Source: Epiperipatus broadwayi (taxonomy: Eukaryota > Onychophora > Udeonychophora > Euonychophora > Peripatidae). From it: a stretch of DNA of 64,000 nt. The notes under the pieces were generated by a model that saw only the letters and a list, made by a program, of their open reading frames with translations, was not told where the DNA came from and did not search any database. Every line of letters starts with the position of its first letter. The stretch's first letter is position 1. Positions 22,116 through 33,369 of the stretch are shown here, in pieces. A program made the translations under genes and the position numbers. Where the stretch lies: the NCBI GenBank assembly GCA_028023455.1, contig JAQFVV010006306.1:1517001-1581000 (forward strand), given 5' to 3'.

Positions 22116-22754
22116 ATTATTTGTTCACTCTTCTGAACTTTAAAATTGATTTTTTTATTATTATTATTGTGGATCCGGATGAATCAGACATTGTTTTCCT
22201 GTTTATTTTCATTTTCTATTGCATTTTATACAGTTCTATGCAGTGTATGTGTATGCATGCATTTCTCATCATTTTGAGCACAAAACAAAAGGGTCATATA
22301 AATAGTATTGAAATAAAAGTTATAAGATTAAAGTTAAAAAGGAAACTTACGTATATTTGTGTTATTTCTTTGATCTTGAGTTAGATTATTAGATTTAAAA
22401 ATTAATGTAATAGCTTGGATTGAAGAGTGTCTTGTATAATATAATCCCCTGTATGTTCCCACGATTAAATAATCACCAGCCCTGAGCAGAGCTAGTCCAG
22501 GGGCATTTCCATATTGGTGTTCCAGTTCTCTCCCAGCATAATTCTTATAGAAATATAGGATTGGCGCTTGAGGTCATAAATTGATGCTCATAAATAAGCT
22601 GGGTGATAAAATGGAATTATAAATATTTTTTTTAAACATACGCATATACGTGTATCGTTATATACATACACGCAATCTTACAAATGGTTTTATATGTGCG
22701 TAAGATATATAGATGGAAGACGGCACATCACGTTACAATATATATATAAAATTA
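22116..22754. other. AT-rich DNA with one less AT-rich patch
   Basis: The patch at 22445-22600 (GAGCAGAGCTAGTCCAGGGG) has no recognised identity. Confidence 0.35.
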
Positions 22755-22925
22755 AATCACCTTTTCAAATGTTAAAACATTTCAACAATGCCCTCTGTGA
22801 ATAAGTATAAAATCTGAACTTCCCTTTATGAGTTTAGCTATCTGAAGTTCAGAGTTTATATTTATTCACAGAGGGTGTTATGGAAATATTTGAACATTTG
22901 GAAGGGGAAGGGTGATTTAATATTT
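22755..22925. repeat. Foldback hairpin
   Basis: Arms AAATCACCTTTTCAAATGTT and CCCTCTGTGAATAAGTATAAA mirror TTATTCACAGAGGG and GAACATTTGG with GGTGATTTAATA. The centre is near 22835. Confidence 0.75.
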
Positions 22926-23386
22926 TCTATTTAATTTTCATCTAGTGTTATGCATTATGATATTTCTTACATATATCTTTCAGAACTACTTATACCAAAT
23001 AGTGTTACATCATTATTGTTTCCAATCTATTTGGATCTACTATTCAAACAATCAGAACAAATTACAAGAAGTCTTGTTCTGCTATCCCTTGGAGTTATTT
23101 TTCACTGTATTTCCTTTGCTGATGACATTTTTTTACTTTTAAAGATCTCGAAAACAAAATTCTTGCTTTAGGGTATTTGATAATTCTCAATAAGTAAGTT
23201 GCTTCCATCCAATTTAGTATTTATGGTATTTTACTCCATGTCTTTTATATCAAATTAATTTATAATTCAATTCATGTTATTGAATGAATTTAATAATAGA
23301 ATTAAATAATTTTCTCTGAAGCTATTATAACTAATATAAAAAATTAAATCAGTGTAATGTTTGGTAATCTCACAGAGGCAAAAGTC
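22926..23386. other. Possible decayed reverse-transcriptase relic
   Basis: Overlapping plus-strand frames at 22945-23171 include FADDIFLLLK, which resembles the catalytic FADD box of a LINE-type reverse transcriptase, preceded by SLGVIFHC. No other motif of the domain supports it. Confidence 0.35.
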
Positions 23387-23562
23387 TTCATACAGTAGTG
23401 CCCTCAGTGCAAACCAATGTAATCAATGGATGCAGGAAGGTTTGTGCATAAAATCCCTATCTGTTGCCTACTCATCCAATATCACCACACTAGTTTTTAA
23501 CTTGTGGGTTTCATCAGTGAGGAGCTTTTGGATCCGAGAGCATGTGATCATATAATGTTTGA
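23387..23562 (+). mobile_element. FB1 element, internally deleted
   Basis: Head TCTTCATACAGTAGTGCC, body CAATGGATGCAGGAAGG, then the complement of the ribozyme and a short tail GCATGTGATCAT. On the minus strand the ribozyme reads CUGAUGA and AAAAC, so the GAAA box is damaged. Confidence 0.78.
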
Positions 23563-24496
23563 TGGTTTGGTAATCTACTTATTATAGTCATGAATTCCTC
23601 TAATGGTATTACAATATATATGTTAAATCTATTGATGAAATCATATATGTAGGTTCTTCACCTCATCTATTATCAATCAATACAACTTATTATTCAATTT
23701 ATAGATTCGTTTGCACTTTTAATCCCAAATACTTATCATCCTTCTTCAGAGTAGAATGTATGTCACTAAACTTTCAAAATTATGCTCATTTTAATCAACT
23801 TGTAAATTGGAGTACCTTATTCTGAAAGAATTTTTTTTATAGATTTTCTCTTGAACATATTGACCTGATTGATCATTACAATATTAGTTTGTGGGATTTT
23901 TTTCTTATAAGCAGTATAAACAAAGCCATTTATTGTCAGTAGACATATGAATAGCATTTCTTAATGCTCAACCTTAATTTAGACTACAATATTTTAGTAT
24001 AACACATTTTTTCAATAAAGTTGTCATTGAATTTCAAGATTCTATTCCTAGTATACAGTAATGTGTCTTCAGTTAAGGTTTAACTTCAATCTTACACATT
24101 TACAAGTATTCTGAAGATAAGTTCCATTGTTCCAGAAATATACCTATTTTGCATAATTCAAACTATTTATTGCATATCACGAAATGATGCAACTCAAATT
24201 TGTTAAAAACTTCAAATTTATATTTAATGTCCTCTCTTGTTTTTTCATATTCTCAGGCAATGTTTACAGCATGCTAAATATTTTTACTGACTCATGAAAA
24301 TTCATGTTAAAAATATTTTGTACTCACATACATATATGGGTTTAAAATTTTAGCCAGAAGAAGCGTACTTACTCGCACAATTTAAGTATCTTTTCTAATT
24401 TTTTTATTTTGTTTATATTTTAATCTCTCATCTAGTTTTCATTTTTGTTGTTGTTGTTGTTGTTGTTTATATAATATTGTTCATTGACTTAAAATA
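23563..24496. other. AT-rich DNA with a GTT microsatellite
   Basis: (TTG)n runs at about 24446-24467. Nothing else recognised. Confidence 0.45.
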
Positions 24497-24609
24497 GTTG
24501 TCAAGGGTTGTTAGCCGAGAGGTCATCGCACCTGCCTTGCAAGCAAGTAGTTGGTTGCAGACGGTTGTGGGTTCGCGCGGCCGATGCTATGACATATGAG
24601 AAAAAAAAA
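24497..24609 (+). mobile_element. S1 SINE, best preserved copy
   Basis: A box TTAGCCGAGAGG (24510-24521), CCTGCCTTGCAAGCAAG, B-box-like GTGGGTTCGCGC (24567-24578), tail CCGATGCTATGACATATGAG and poly(A). AAAATAG repeats on both sides hint at a target duplication. Confidence 0.85.
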
Positions 24610-25605
24610 TAGGTTTATCAGATGTTTCTGTATATTTTTTGATATATTAATGCTAGTTTTTTCAGAAATTAATTCCCAATTAGAAATGTCTGTAGATAGT
24701 TTACCTTTTTTTTTTCAAATACGAAAGCAATTAGAAAATGTCATGATTCCATCGATTTATTTTTTGTTTACAAAGTGTTTTTCTGAAGTCAATTTGAACT
24801 AGTAAAAATTTCACTTGTCCTCACCTAAACTGTTTACGTTAACATTTAGTAATTTTAAGAATAAAATATTTAATGTGATAAAAATGTTTTCCCGTGATTC
24901 ATGTGATTACGTCATTTTGCAAAAGAGAGATTGAATTTTTTAAGGGCATAAAGAATGCATAATTTAGTCCTTTTGTTTTGTTGTCTCAAACAACTTTAAA
25001 TGGCCAATTTGGTAACGATTTTTTTGGACTTTATTCTTTATAAATATTCATAGTTTTTAGAACTTTGTTCAAATTATAACTTCAAAAAACAAAAATAAAC
25101 TTGAAAATAATGTACCAACTTCATAAGTAATCAGCCTTCAAATTAAAAAAATATTTTCCAATAAAAATTTATATAGTAAGGTATATTTCAGTAAAGAATA
25201 TATCGAAGTAATGCAAATAATCTTTGGAATTTACAAATTCAACTTACCGATAATTATAATTTTTCTTTTGGGAATTATGTTTCAGCACAAGTGCGTGTGC
25301 GCCAACTTCTCAAAATAAAAAAAAACAAAAATATATAAAAACATATTAAACACCTAGCGTTTTCATATCTTCTTCTTTTTTTTTTTTTTTTATAAATTTT
25401 ATAATATTTTTTTTTTATAATAAAAATACTTTTTTTTTTTTTTGGGGGAGAAAAAAAATTTTATTTTTTTTTGTAATAAAAAATAACGGCTATAATTTTT
25501 ATAGTAGCCTCCTTTTTAAAATTTTGATTCATAAATGTTTAAATAAAAGAAAAACAAAAATGTTCAAATAAAATCTGAATGTAAACATCCTGAATAATAT
25601 TGACA
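24610..25605. other. AT-rich DNA with poly(T)/poly(A) tracts
   Basis: Long T and A homopolymer tracts occupy about 25370-25480. No gene recognised. The 68-codon frame at 24596 starts within the SINE tail. Confidence 0.45.
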
Positions 25606-25982
25606 TTTTAGATCAGGGGTAGGCAAATCAGTACAGCTTGATAGTTGATCAGAGACGTTTCTTACGTCAGATTACTGTTGTCTGAATTATTATATTTATA
25701 AATTCTATAACTGAGTTGACCGATGGTTAGACACCGCTCTTTCTGTATGCGTGCGCACTTCTTGCTTTTATTCCTCGTTGTTCATCTCATCTCAGTACTA
25801 TGGCATCTTAAATGACTTGGTAGCGCTCGAGCGGCAGTGCAATGTAGTATCTATATGTGATTTTACGTATTTTGTTTTGCTCTTACTCTAAAAAATGTAT
25901 TACCCAAAAGTCGATCGCCGATAGATAATAAATATAAAAGTTGATCGTGTTATTTTTAAGTTTTCCCACCCCTGTTCTAGAT
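25606..25982. mobile_element. Non-autonomous hAT element (MITE) with 8-bp target duplication
   Basis: Flanks TTTTAGAT (25606-25613) and TTCTAGAT (25975-25982) form an 8-bp duplication of the nTCTAGAn type. The ends CAGGGGTAGGCAAA and TTTTCCCACCCCTG are terminal inverted repeats. The 361-bp body has no transposase. This fits a Charlie-like hAT derivative. Confidence 0.88.
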
Positions 25983-26147
25983 ATTTTAGTTGGAATCAAT
26001 ATCAATTAGTGCATATTTTAGTTTGAATTTTTATCATCAAATGAAGGTTAAACCATCAAACAAATACGTCAATTGTAACACTACTGAAGTGGTTCATTTT
26101 TTCTTTCGAGTTCATATTTTTGTACGTGTTTAATTCAATTTGTAAAC

Positions 26148-26525
26148 AAAATCCCAAATATCACATGATTACCATCTCTTATGCTAGCACATAAATGCTA
26201 TTAAACAGGCAAAACTCTCCATATTGTAGTGCCACTCTGTGCCAACGAGAGTAATCAATGGATGCCAGAAGGCATTATTCTGTTTTCAATTTCATTCTCA
26301 TAGTTTTGTAGTTAAGTAGAGATAAGAGATGGCTGCTGGAAAGTTGCATTAGATCCTAAGATCTAGGTGCAGTGCTCTCAGATCCAAAACTCCTCACTGA
26401 CGAAGGCCACAAGCCAGAAATTAGTCTAGGGATATTGGATGAGTAGGCACTAGATGGGGATTTTATGCACGAGCCTTCTGGCATCCATTGATTACTCTGG
26501 TTTCGCCTATTTAAACTCCCAAATA
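26148..26525 (-). mobile_element. FB1 element with target duplication
   Basis: AAAATCCCAAATA (26148-26160) and AAACTCCCAAATA (26513-26525) flank it. The 3' tail lies at the left in complement (ATCACATGATTACCATCTC), followed by an arm with an unrelated-looking internal stretch and the opposite arm carrying a hammerhead on the plus strand. Confidence 0.85.
26382..26440 (+). ncRNA. Hammerhead ribozyme type I in FB1, intact core
   Basis: Stem I outer AUCCAA (26382-26387) with UUGGAU (26435-26440); stem I inner UCCUCA (26391-26396) with UAGGGA (26427-26432), one mismatch; CUGACGA (26397-26403); stem II GGC/GCC with an A-A apposition at its base; GAAA (26417-26420); stem III AU/GU around UA; cleavage triplet GUC (26424-26426). 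All required core bases are present, with C at the free position 7. The short stem III is typical of retroelement hammerheads. Confidence 0.72.
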
Positions 26526-27328
26526 ATTATTACAACATGATTATATATTATTTCAGAAATGTATAGTTTTCTCCATTGTAAATTTCTTGTTCTTTTTTGT
26601 TGTTGTTAACGTATTCTTTTTAAGAATTTATTATTTGTATACGTTTGTCAGTTAATTAGACTTATATTTTGAACAGTAAATTTAATGACTAATATTTTAA
26701 ATAAAATATTTTTTAAGGGGAAAAAATAATCCTGAAGTAGTAGTATTTTTATGTTATCTAACTTAATTGTATACATCAACTTAAATTTTGATTTGAGATC
26801 TATAGAGTGACTTGATTAAATATAGATGACAATTATTTATAAAAAATGTTAGCTTATACATTTTAACTATTAAAAAAATTATTAAAACATCTGTTCTCTT
26901 AAAAAATAGATTCAAATGTTGAGAATAATAAACTGCTGTTAGTTCTGTGTAATAATGATTAATTCATATATTTTTGCTATTGTTAATTCTCTTCTTAATA
27001 ATTATTTTTTGCTTCATATGTAATTAGTTTGTATTCTTCAAATAATTATAAGCTATTAAGAAATAATATTATTCACTTTATTTTATGCAAATACAAGTGT
27101 CATTTATCGTAAGGTGATACTCATATACCCGAAAAGATTGTTTACTTATCTACATTAATATATATTCCCAATTGTCATTACATGAAAAAATTGAAATGAA
27201 CAATAAAAGTCAATCTACTCCAGATATTATTATTATTTGTGAAATAGCAGTTAGTAAAAACAAAAGATCCGTTAGATTTTTTAACAATGATTAGTATAGA
27301 AAAATAAAATGGTTGTGTAGTTAATAAA
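26526..27328. other. AT-rich DNA, nothing recognised
   Basis: No gene or repeat word was found between two FB1 copies. Confidence 0.45.
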
Positions 27329-27472
27329 CATCACATGATCACCATTTCTTATGCTTGCTTATAACTTGTTAAAACAGGCAAAACTCACTATATTTATTGC
27401 CACACACAGCAATCTAGAGTAATCAATGGGTGCCAGAAGGCTTGTGCATAAAATCCTCACCTAGTGCCTACT

Positions 27473-27537
27473 CATCCAATATCCCCACACTAGTTTCTGG
27501 CTTGTGGCCTTCGTCAGTGAGGAGCCTTGGATCTGAG
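27473..27537 (-). ncRNA. Hammerhead-like motif in FB1, cleavage base changed
   Basis: On the minus strand CUGACGA (27517-27511), stem II with GGCC and GGC partners, GAAAC (27497-27493), then UAGUG in place of UAGUC. Position 17 is G, which the hammerhead does not accept. Confidence 0.6.
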
Positions 27538-27803
27538 AAATGGTGATCATGTGATGTTTATTGACTTAAAATCAATCCTGCCTAATAGGATAGTGGTGGA
27601 TATGGTTATTAAAGAACCAAACACACCAAAATGTCTAGGTACTGAACTGAGTTCAGACCTATATGACTATATAAGCTAATGAGCTTGGATTGAAAACATT
27701 AAGGTGTTTTCAATTTAAGACTCATAGTTTTATAGTTAAGTGGAGATAAAAAATGGCTGCTGAAGGGTTGCATTAGATCCTAAGATCTAGGTGCAGTGCT
27801 CTC

Positions 27804-27866
27804 AGATCCAAGACTCCTCACTGATGAAGGCTACAAGCCAGAAACTAGTCGGGATATATTGGATGA
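27804..27866 (+). ncRNA. Hammerhead ribozyme type I in FB1, intact core
   Basis: AUCCAA (27806-27811) pairs with UUGGAU (27859-27864); CUGAUGA 27821-27827; stem II GGCU/AGCC; GAAAC 27841-27845; AC/GU stem III around UA; GUC 27848-27850. The inner stem I is weakened because a base is missing after the cleavage site. Confidence 0.68.
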
Positions 27867-28363
27867 GTAGGCACTAAATGGGGATTTTATGCACAAGCCT
27901 TCTGGCATCCATTGATTACTCTAGCTTGCTGTGTGTGGCAATACGTATAGTGAGTTTGCTTGTTTTTGGCTGTGACCTTAGAAATGCTCTGTTTGTTTTC
28001 CTTGCTTATGTTTTGGCAGCGATACTGTAATAAAGCACCTCTACTTAAAAATTTTAAGGGCCATCACTGATGTTAATTTTTGTAGCCAAAGGAGGGTTGC
28101 GTGACTTAGCAATAGATTATTCTATTTATAATAGATGACCATTATTAAGATTGTTTTATTCCAACTTGTCTACATTTTAAACTTTTATAAGTTTTTTTAT
28201 AATATTAAGGTGCACACATTTTTTTCTTTTAAAAGAATTTTATTGTTACTAATACATATGATTCTTGCCATGCAAGGCTAACATTTGATATATGATGACT
28301 CAACAATGGAGAAGGCTCTTGTGTTCTTTTCAGCAGGGATGGACGTCTTGACTGGTAGCGATC

Positions 28364-28636
28364 TCATTCTTCTGGAGTGAGACATATATAAAGACTCCAT
28401 GTGTTATTGAAAAGGAATTTTGTTGATAGGAGTAAGTCTTTTGCTTGCAGAGCCTTCAGCTGAGAATTAACTATTACATATGGTTCAGGTATAGGAAGCG
28501 TAAATTTAGTTCTGCACCTGGCCATCCATAGAGCATATGAAATAAAGACGGCTAGACCGATGACCGGGAAGTTGCCGGAGTGCAGACAGCTCTTGAAATC
28601 AGGAATTTTTTGAAGAGGGATATTGCACTCATTCAC
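28364..28636 (-). pseudogene. LINE C-terminal fragment
   Basis: The frame reads PVIGLAVFISYALWMARCRT and KFTLPIPEPYVIVNSQL, resembling the Trp/Arg-rich C-terminal segment of LINE polyproteins (SYALWxARxRTKF). It lies about 500 bases beyond the knuckle region and on the same strand, as expected for the same element. The exact C-terminus is uncertain. Confidence 0.55.
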
Positions 28637-29135
28637 TTTATTTTCATGGAATTATTAACATTGTAATTTTTTTATTCTCATTTAAATTTAAATCTCAAAA
28701 ACGTTAATCTTTTTTTTTCTTTACAAAAAGATTAAATATTTAATCCATAATATTTTCATCTATTAGTTTGAACTATTTATTCAAAAAATGTATTTATTAA
28801 TAAATGATTTACAATTGTATACATTTATTCACATTTTTGATTCTTTCCTTATCACATTTAACATATAATAAGGATGTTTGTTAGTTTTAGAAGGAACTTT
28901 ATTCAAGGAAATACATGTCTTCTGATATTTCAGTTTAAAAGCATAGAAGGTTATACGAAACTAACCAAAGAATACTACAATGAGAAACATTTACAATAAA
29001 ATTGAAACAGAAAATACATCTTAGTAGAGGTTAGAACACTGGTGAAGAAGTGGCTGCGAAAATATCTGATGGGATAATTTTTTTAATCTGTTTTATTGTC
29101 TCTAATTTGTTTTTTAAAATAGATTTCTTGCATCA

Positions 29136-29522
29136 CTATTGCATAGATAAATGCACCTTATGCGTCATAATGCATATAGTATAAATTTTATATTTCTTAT
29201 TTCTGTGAAGCAGGCATTTGGAAAAAGACTCTATAATTGAACTTACAGTGGCATTCTTTTTCTGATAAATTTTTGTAATATAAGATTGAGTGTATTGTAG
29301 GTTACTGCACTCAAACAATACATGTTCTTAGTTCTCTTCTGATCTATGGCATAACTCACACATAGCATCAATGTTAAGTATGTTTCTCTTATATCTCATG
29401 AAATATAAAGTTGGTAATGACCACATATTCATTTTTTGTATAGAATCAAAAAATTTGGGCTCGAGGGTACGATATTTAAATCTACATATTATCTGTTTAT
29501 TATTAATGCCTGGCATTGGCAA
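29136..29522 (-). pseudogene. LINE zinc-knuckle region
   Basis: The frame reads LPTLYFMRYKRNILNIDAM, then CELCHRSEEN, one stop, EHVLFEC, giving C-x2-C-x8-H-x4-C. This spacing matches the knuckle at 14350-14410. Only one stop breaks the frame between 29522 and 29136. Confidence 0.7.
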
Positions 29523-29648
29523 GTCTAAGTTATAATTTGTGTTTGTGTGTAGAAGTACATATGTGTTCCAGTAGTACCATTTGTCTTGTGAAAAAGTAAG
29601 GGTTAGATATTGATTTAATAGGTTCTAAGATTGTACACAGGTATTTTG

Positions 29649-29973
29649 TATATGGAGGGGCATCACATGATCACCATCTCATACTAGCACATAATTGTTT
29701 ATAAACAAGGCAAAACTCTCTCCATACAGTAGTGCCACCTGTGCCAACCAGAGTAATCAGTGGATGCCAGAAGGCTTGTGCATAAAATCCCTATCTAATG
29801 CCTAGTCATCCAATATCCCCAGACTAGTTTCTGGCTTGTGGCCTTCATCAATGGATGAGTAGGCATTAGATAGGGATTTTATGCACAAGCCTTCTGGCAT
29901 CCATTGATTACTCTGGTTGGCACAGGGTGGCACTACTGTATGGAGAGATTTTTGCCTTGTTTATATGGAGGAG
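29649..29973 (-). mobile_element. FB1 element with 12-bp target duplication, inside the LINE
   Basis: TATATGGAGGGG (29649-29660) and TATATGGAGGAG (29962-29973) flank it. The complement of the tail is at left, then two arms in inverted order. On the minus strand the ribozyme reads UUGAUGA (C3 changed), GAAACUAGUC, with an intact UGGGGA stem I strand. Confidence 0.87.
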
Positions 29974-30199
29974 GTTTATCTGTGTTCTTTTAAGAGTGAA
30001 TTCTAAATGTGAGTATATTATTGTCATGGATGTTATAAAAATAATTAATTTTTGTATTGTGATTATATAGCCATGTAACTTAAGAAAAATGGGAATCCTA
30101 AATAGGCTATAAATTTACCCTGAAATACATTTGTATATGTTTTGCATGTATATACACACTAAACACATGTTTTATCAAGGTTAAATTCTTATTTATAGG

Positions 30200-31095
30200 T
30201 ACAAGCGTATTCATGTAAAATATCAGCTAATGTTTGCATATATTATTTCATCCATGTAGGCTATGCAGGCTACATTACAACCAAATGTGGGTATATAGAT
30301 TCCTGGGAGCCATTTTTCAGTATTAAATAGTGGATTTATGTATATGGTAAGATGAAGATCCTTGCAGGACTGATTGATGTGAATTAAAAGGAAGAGACAT
30401 TTTTCAATTTAGAGTTATGTATATTTCTCTATTTATTAGCAAGTTTGTGAGCAAATATAATATTGATTTTGGTATTGCTGTTTTTCCTAATGTTTTTATA
30501 AATACATCAATCGGTACCAAATCAAAAGCAATCTTTATGTCCAGTTTTACTGCCATTGAGCTGTATTTTCTTGCATTTCACACAGTATCAATGACAGTTT
30601 TGAATACAAGAGCTGCTTATACTGTTGATGACCTTTTTTAGCAAATTGTGCCTGGAATAACAATAGTATAAGATGTGGTTTAATTTTGTTTTTTATTACT
30701 GTTTTGGGTAATTTAATACCCAATGGGCCTATGGATATGGGTCTTATATTTTGCATTGTTCAGAGTGAAATTTGTTTCTTCTTGAATGGAACTATTACTA
30801 CAGGGTATATATTCCAAATATGATATATCCCTTTTGACAGACAGTTATCTCCAATATAAGTAGAAGTGAACCGGATTAAGTGTGCAAAAATAAACTTTGG
30901 TATACCCTGTGGTCGTGGACGGCATGAATTTGGCATCTTCTCCAAGCTTTGTATAAAATCTTGAGGTTTGAATATTTCTATATCATCCAGCATTCCAAAT
31001 TGGCTAAAAGACAGTTTGACTGCTGGATCATGCTGAAGTATTTTCTTAAAGTGTTTGTAGATTGTTGTGAGCATATTATCATCTTTGACAACCAC
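30200..31095 (-). pseudogene. LINE reverse transcriptase domain (broken)
   Basis: Minus-strand frames give GIPKFIFAHL, IWNIYPVVIVPFKKK (start of the domain), NIRPISIGPLGIKLPKTVIK, then after a frameshift KLDIKIAFDLVP (motif A, 30544-30521) and VLQGSS (motif B). Last comes CIAYMDEIIYANI (motif C, 30258-30247 for YMDE). The catalytic YxDD is YMDE, so one Asp is lost. The domain order and spacing are normal. Confidence 0.8.
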
Positions 31096-31448
31096 ATCTC
31101 CAATCGCTAATGCTGAAGGAACACTTGTTGCAAATGCTTTCCCTGGTGCCCATCAAATATATTGTGTAGATTAGATATATGGTGTGATGAAATGCTTTTT
31201 CTTTTTTGTAATAATGTATTCTTTTAACATATCACATGTGGATTTAGAAGTTTTTAAATTTGATTAATATTTGATTATTTGTCATAGGTGCTATACTATG
31301 TATTATTCTTTATGTAATTCATCAACAAAGGTTAAGAGTTTTGTTGGTGGTGGAGTGGTTCTTGTGACATAGTTTATAGTATGTGATATTATTTGTATGT
31401 ATGATACCCATTTTCATACAGCGTCTGTTTCTAAGCAGTTTAATTTAG

Positions 31449-31751
31449 TTAATACATGTAAATTTCTGAGAATAATTCTGTTATTCTTGTATGTAATAAA
31501 ATTCTTATTGTGCTTTTGTGTAATGTTATATGGTATGTGTAATTTAAATCAAGAATTGCCATTATTTCTGCATGGTGTGAGAGAGGAGAGGGGGCTAGCT
31601 GAATTTTTAGTGTGTGGTGAAGTGACGGTGAATAAAATATTAGATCTATAAGTGATGAGTATCTACCATTGTTGAATGAAAGAGAATTACTTGGAAGAAA
31701 TCTTTCACTACACATAAGTGGATTGTTGATGAGATGCAACCATTTATTCAC
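31449..31751 (-). pseudogene. LINE endonuclease, C-terminal half
   Basis: Reads NNPLMCSERFLPSNSLSFNN, GRYSSLIDLIFYSPSLHH and LSHHAEIMAILDL. These match the S-x-I-D-x-I and final S-(D)H boxes of the apurinic-type endonuclease. The usual SDH is SHH here. Confidence 0.72.
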
Positions 31752-31983
31752 ACATGTAAAATAATAAACTTGTTAAAGTCTTCCATTAGCATGAGTGACT
31801 AAGTGAAAGTTGCAAATAATAAATTTAAGTTTTGAATAAATCTGGTAATCATATTCTGGTTAGGGGACATATAAACAAATGCTACATCTATACTTATAGT
31901 CTTATGTTGTATTGTGAGCATTAGTGCATACACATCTATAAATAAAATTTTGAATGAGTTAAATGGACATGATTTCTTGATAA

Positions 31984-32205
31984 TTACTCCTGTCCCTCTG
32001 AGGGTGCAGATGTAAGTCTAGAGATTGCTGAGAAACCCAATCTGTTCAGGTAGTTAGAAAGATCAGTTTGTGATCCACTGTAGATCTTAGTTTCTACTAA
32101 TCCTAATATATGTGGTTGCACTATGTCTAACCATTTAATTAGCTGGGAATTTTCTGCCACAGTATTCAAATCCCTAATGTTATGCACATTTAGTTTTTGT
32201 TTCAT
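31984..32205 (-). pseudogene. LINE endonuclease, N-terminal part
   Basis: Reads LNVHNIRDLNTVAENSQLI, KWLDIVQPHILGLVETKIYS, the N-terminal Asn and the E-T-K box of the endonuclease. The segment from this fragment to 31751 is too decayed to read. Confidence 0.75.
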
Positions 32206-32401
32206 AATGTATATTATCAGTTTCTTTAGCTAGCCTTCCTCTTTTAATGTTATGGTGTTTAAAACCTGTTAAAATTATATATCAATTAGATAAAACAAGT
32301 TTCATTGTGTGTAGATGTGTTATATTTTTGCTGTATATCTTATCTGTGCTCTCTGATGTTAGTATTAGTGAGATGTACTTACTTTTCTCAAGTGTGCATT
32401 A

Positions 32402-32727
32402 TTGTCTTCTGAGATCACATCATCACCATCTCTTATACTAGCATATAATTGTTTGTAAACAAGGCAAAACTCTCCATACAGTAGTGCCACCCTGTGCCAA
32501 CCAGAGTAATCAATGGATGCCAGAAGGCTTGTGCATAAAATCCCTATCTAATGCCTACTTATCAAATATCCCCAGACTAGTTTCTGGCTTGTAAACTAGT
32601 CTGGGGATATTAGATGAGTAGGCATTAGATAGGGATTTTACACACAAGCCTTCTGGCATCCATTGATTATTCTGGTTGGCACAGGGTGGCACTACTGTAT
32701 GGAGAGTTTTGCCTTGTCTTCTGAGAT
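32402..32727 (-). mobile_element. FB1 element with 14-bp target duplication
   Basis: TTGTCTTCTGAGAT occurs at 32402-32415 and 32714-32727. Between them lies a compact foldback. Its minus-strand order is arm, inverted arm, tail. The central part of the ribozyme is deleted, because the two arms meet at GGCTTGTAAACTAGTC. Confidence 0.9.
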
Positions 32728-32960
32728 GTCACCAAGCTCTGTTTTAACTGGATTATCTGTTTTCTTTTCTACTTTAAATTGTTCTAGCAATGATAATGAC
32801 TCTTCTTTCTCAATGCTGTCTTGTGATGTGCTTGTATATTTCTTACACAATTTTTCATAGCTTACTAAGTGCTGGAAGAAATTGCTCCTGTTGTTATTTC
32901 CATTTTTAAGTCACTTGCAATTTCTACTCCCAAAATTAAATTATACTTAAAAGACCAAGT
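32728..32960 (-). pseudogene. Possible LINE ORF1 relic
   Basis: An uninterrupted minus-strand stretch reads KLCKKYTSTSQDSIEKEESL and LLEQFKVEKKTDNPVKTEL, acidic and Lys-rich. It lies just upstream of the LINE endonuclease, once the inserted FB1 is ignored. That position is the main reason for the call. Confidence 0.35.
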
Positions 32961-33029
32961 TGCTTTTAATGCATCCCATTAACAGTATTGCATTATGTGA
33001 GTTGAATTTTTTATTTAATTTTTTTAATT

Positions 33030-33330
33030 ACTTTTTAAATTATCTACCATATGGAAAAACTATTGTCTTACACAATTTGACTGCTTTACATTCCTTAAAC
33101 AAATGTTTTTTTTTCTTCACGATTTTCACATAGCAAACAGGCAAGTTCCATATTTAAATTCAATCTTTCATTAAGATAAGTTTATGTAGTCTAATAGCTT
33201 ATAGTATGTTGAAAATAAATCTGAAATCTGATTGGTGGGCTTGGACATTTTGAAAAAAATTTAATGACCCAAATCTACCTGGAGTTATGTTTTCCATTTG
33301 CTACTTTTTAAAAATGTATATATTTAATAT
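33030..33330 (-). pseudogene. LINE fragment with zinc knuckle
   Basis: Minus frames read MELACLLCENREEK, then with a frameshift HLFKEC, again a C-x2-C, H, C knuckle, preceded by KCPSPPIRFQI. It is a separate LINE piece from the one downstream. Confidence 0.5.
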
Positions 33331-33369
33331 GTATAATATAGTAATATAAAATATCACTGTATTATAGCA

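Larger units (their letters stand above)
27329..27962 (-). mobile_element. FB1 element, long foldback (634 bp)
   Basis: Starts with the complement of the tail (CATCACATGATCACCATTTC). Both arms are present, and between them an extra interior (about 27555-27770) contains a tail-like GAAATGGTGATCATGTGATG at 27537-27556. So it may be a nested or dimeric copy. The outer arms end in a matched pair, ACTCACTATATTTATTGCC and GGCAATACGTATAGTGAGT. Confidence 0.8.
28250..32230 (-). mobile_element. Decayed LINE (non-LTR retrotransposon)
   Basis: Read on the minus strand, the order is endonuclease (32205 down to 31449), reverse transcriptase (31095 down to 30200), CCHC knuckle region (29522 to 29136) and C-terminus (28636 to 28364). 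Stops and frameshifts are frequent. An FB1 element sits in it at 29661-29961 and another upstream at 32416-32713. The clade cannot be fixed from the window. Confidence 0.82.

Noticed and set aside
24497-24609. Functional tRNA genes in the S1 and 40.9 kb elements
   Set aside because: The A and B boxes are good, but no full cloverleaf can be drawn, and poly(A) tails and target duplications mark them as SINEs.
30417-30641. Plus-strand 74-codon protein
   Set aside because: Antisense to the LINE reverse transcriptase motif A region, so it is a shadow frame.
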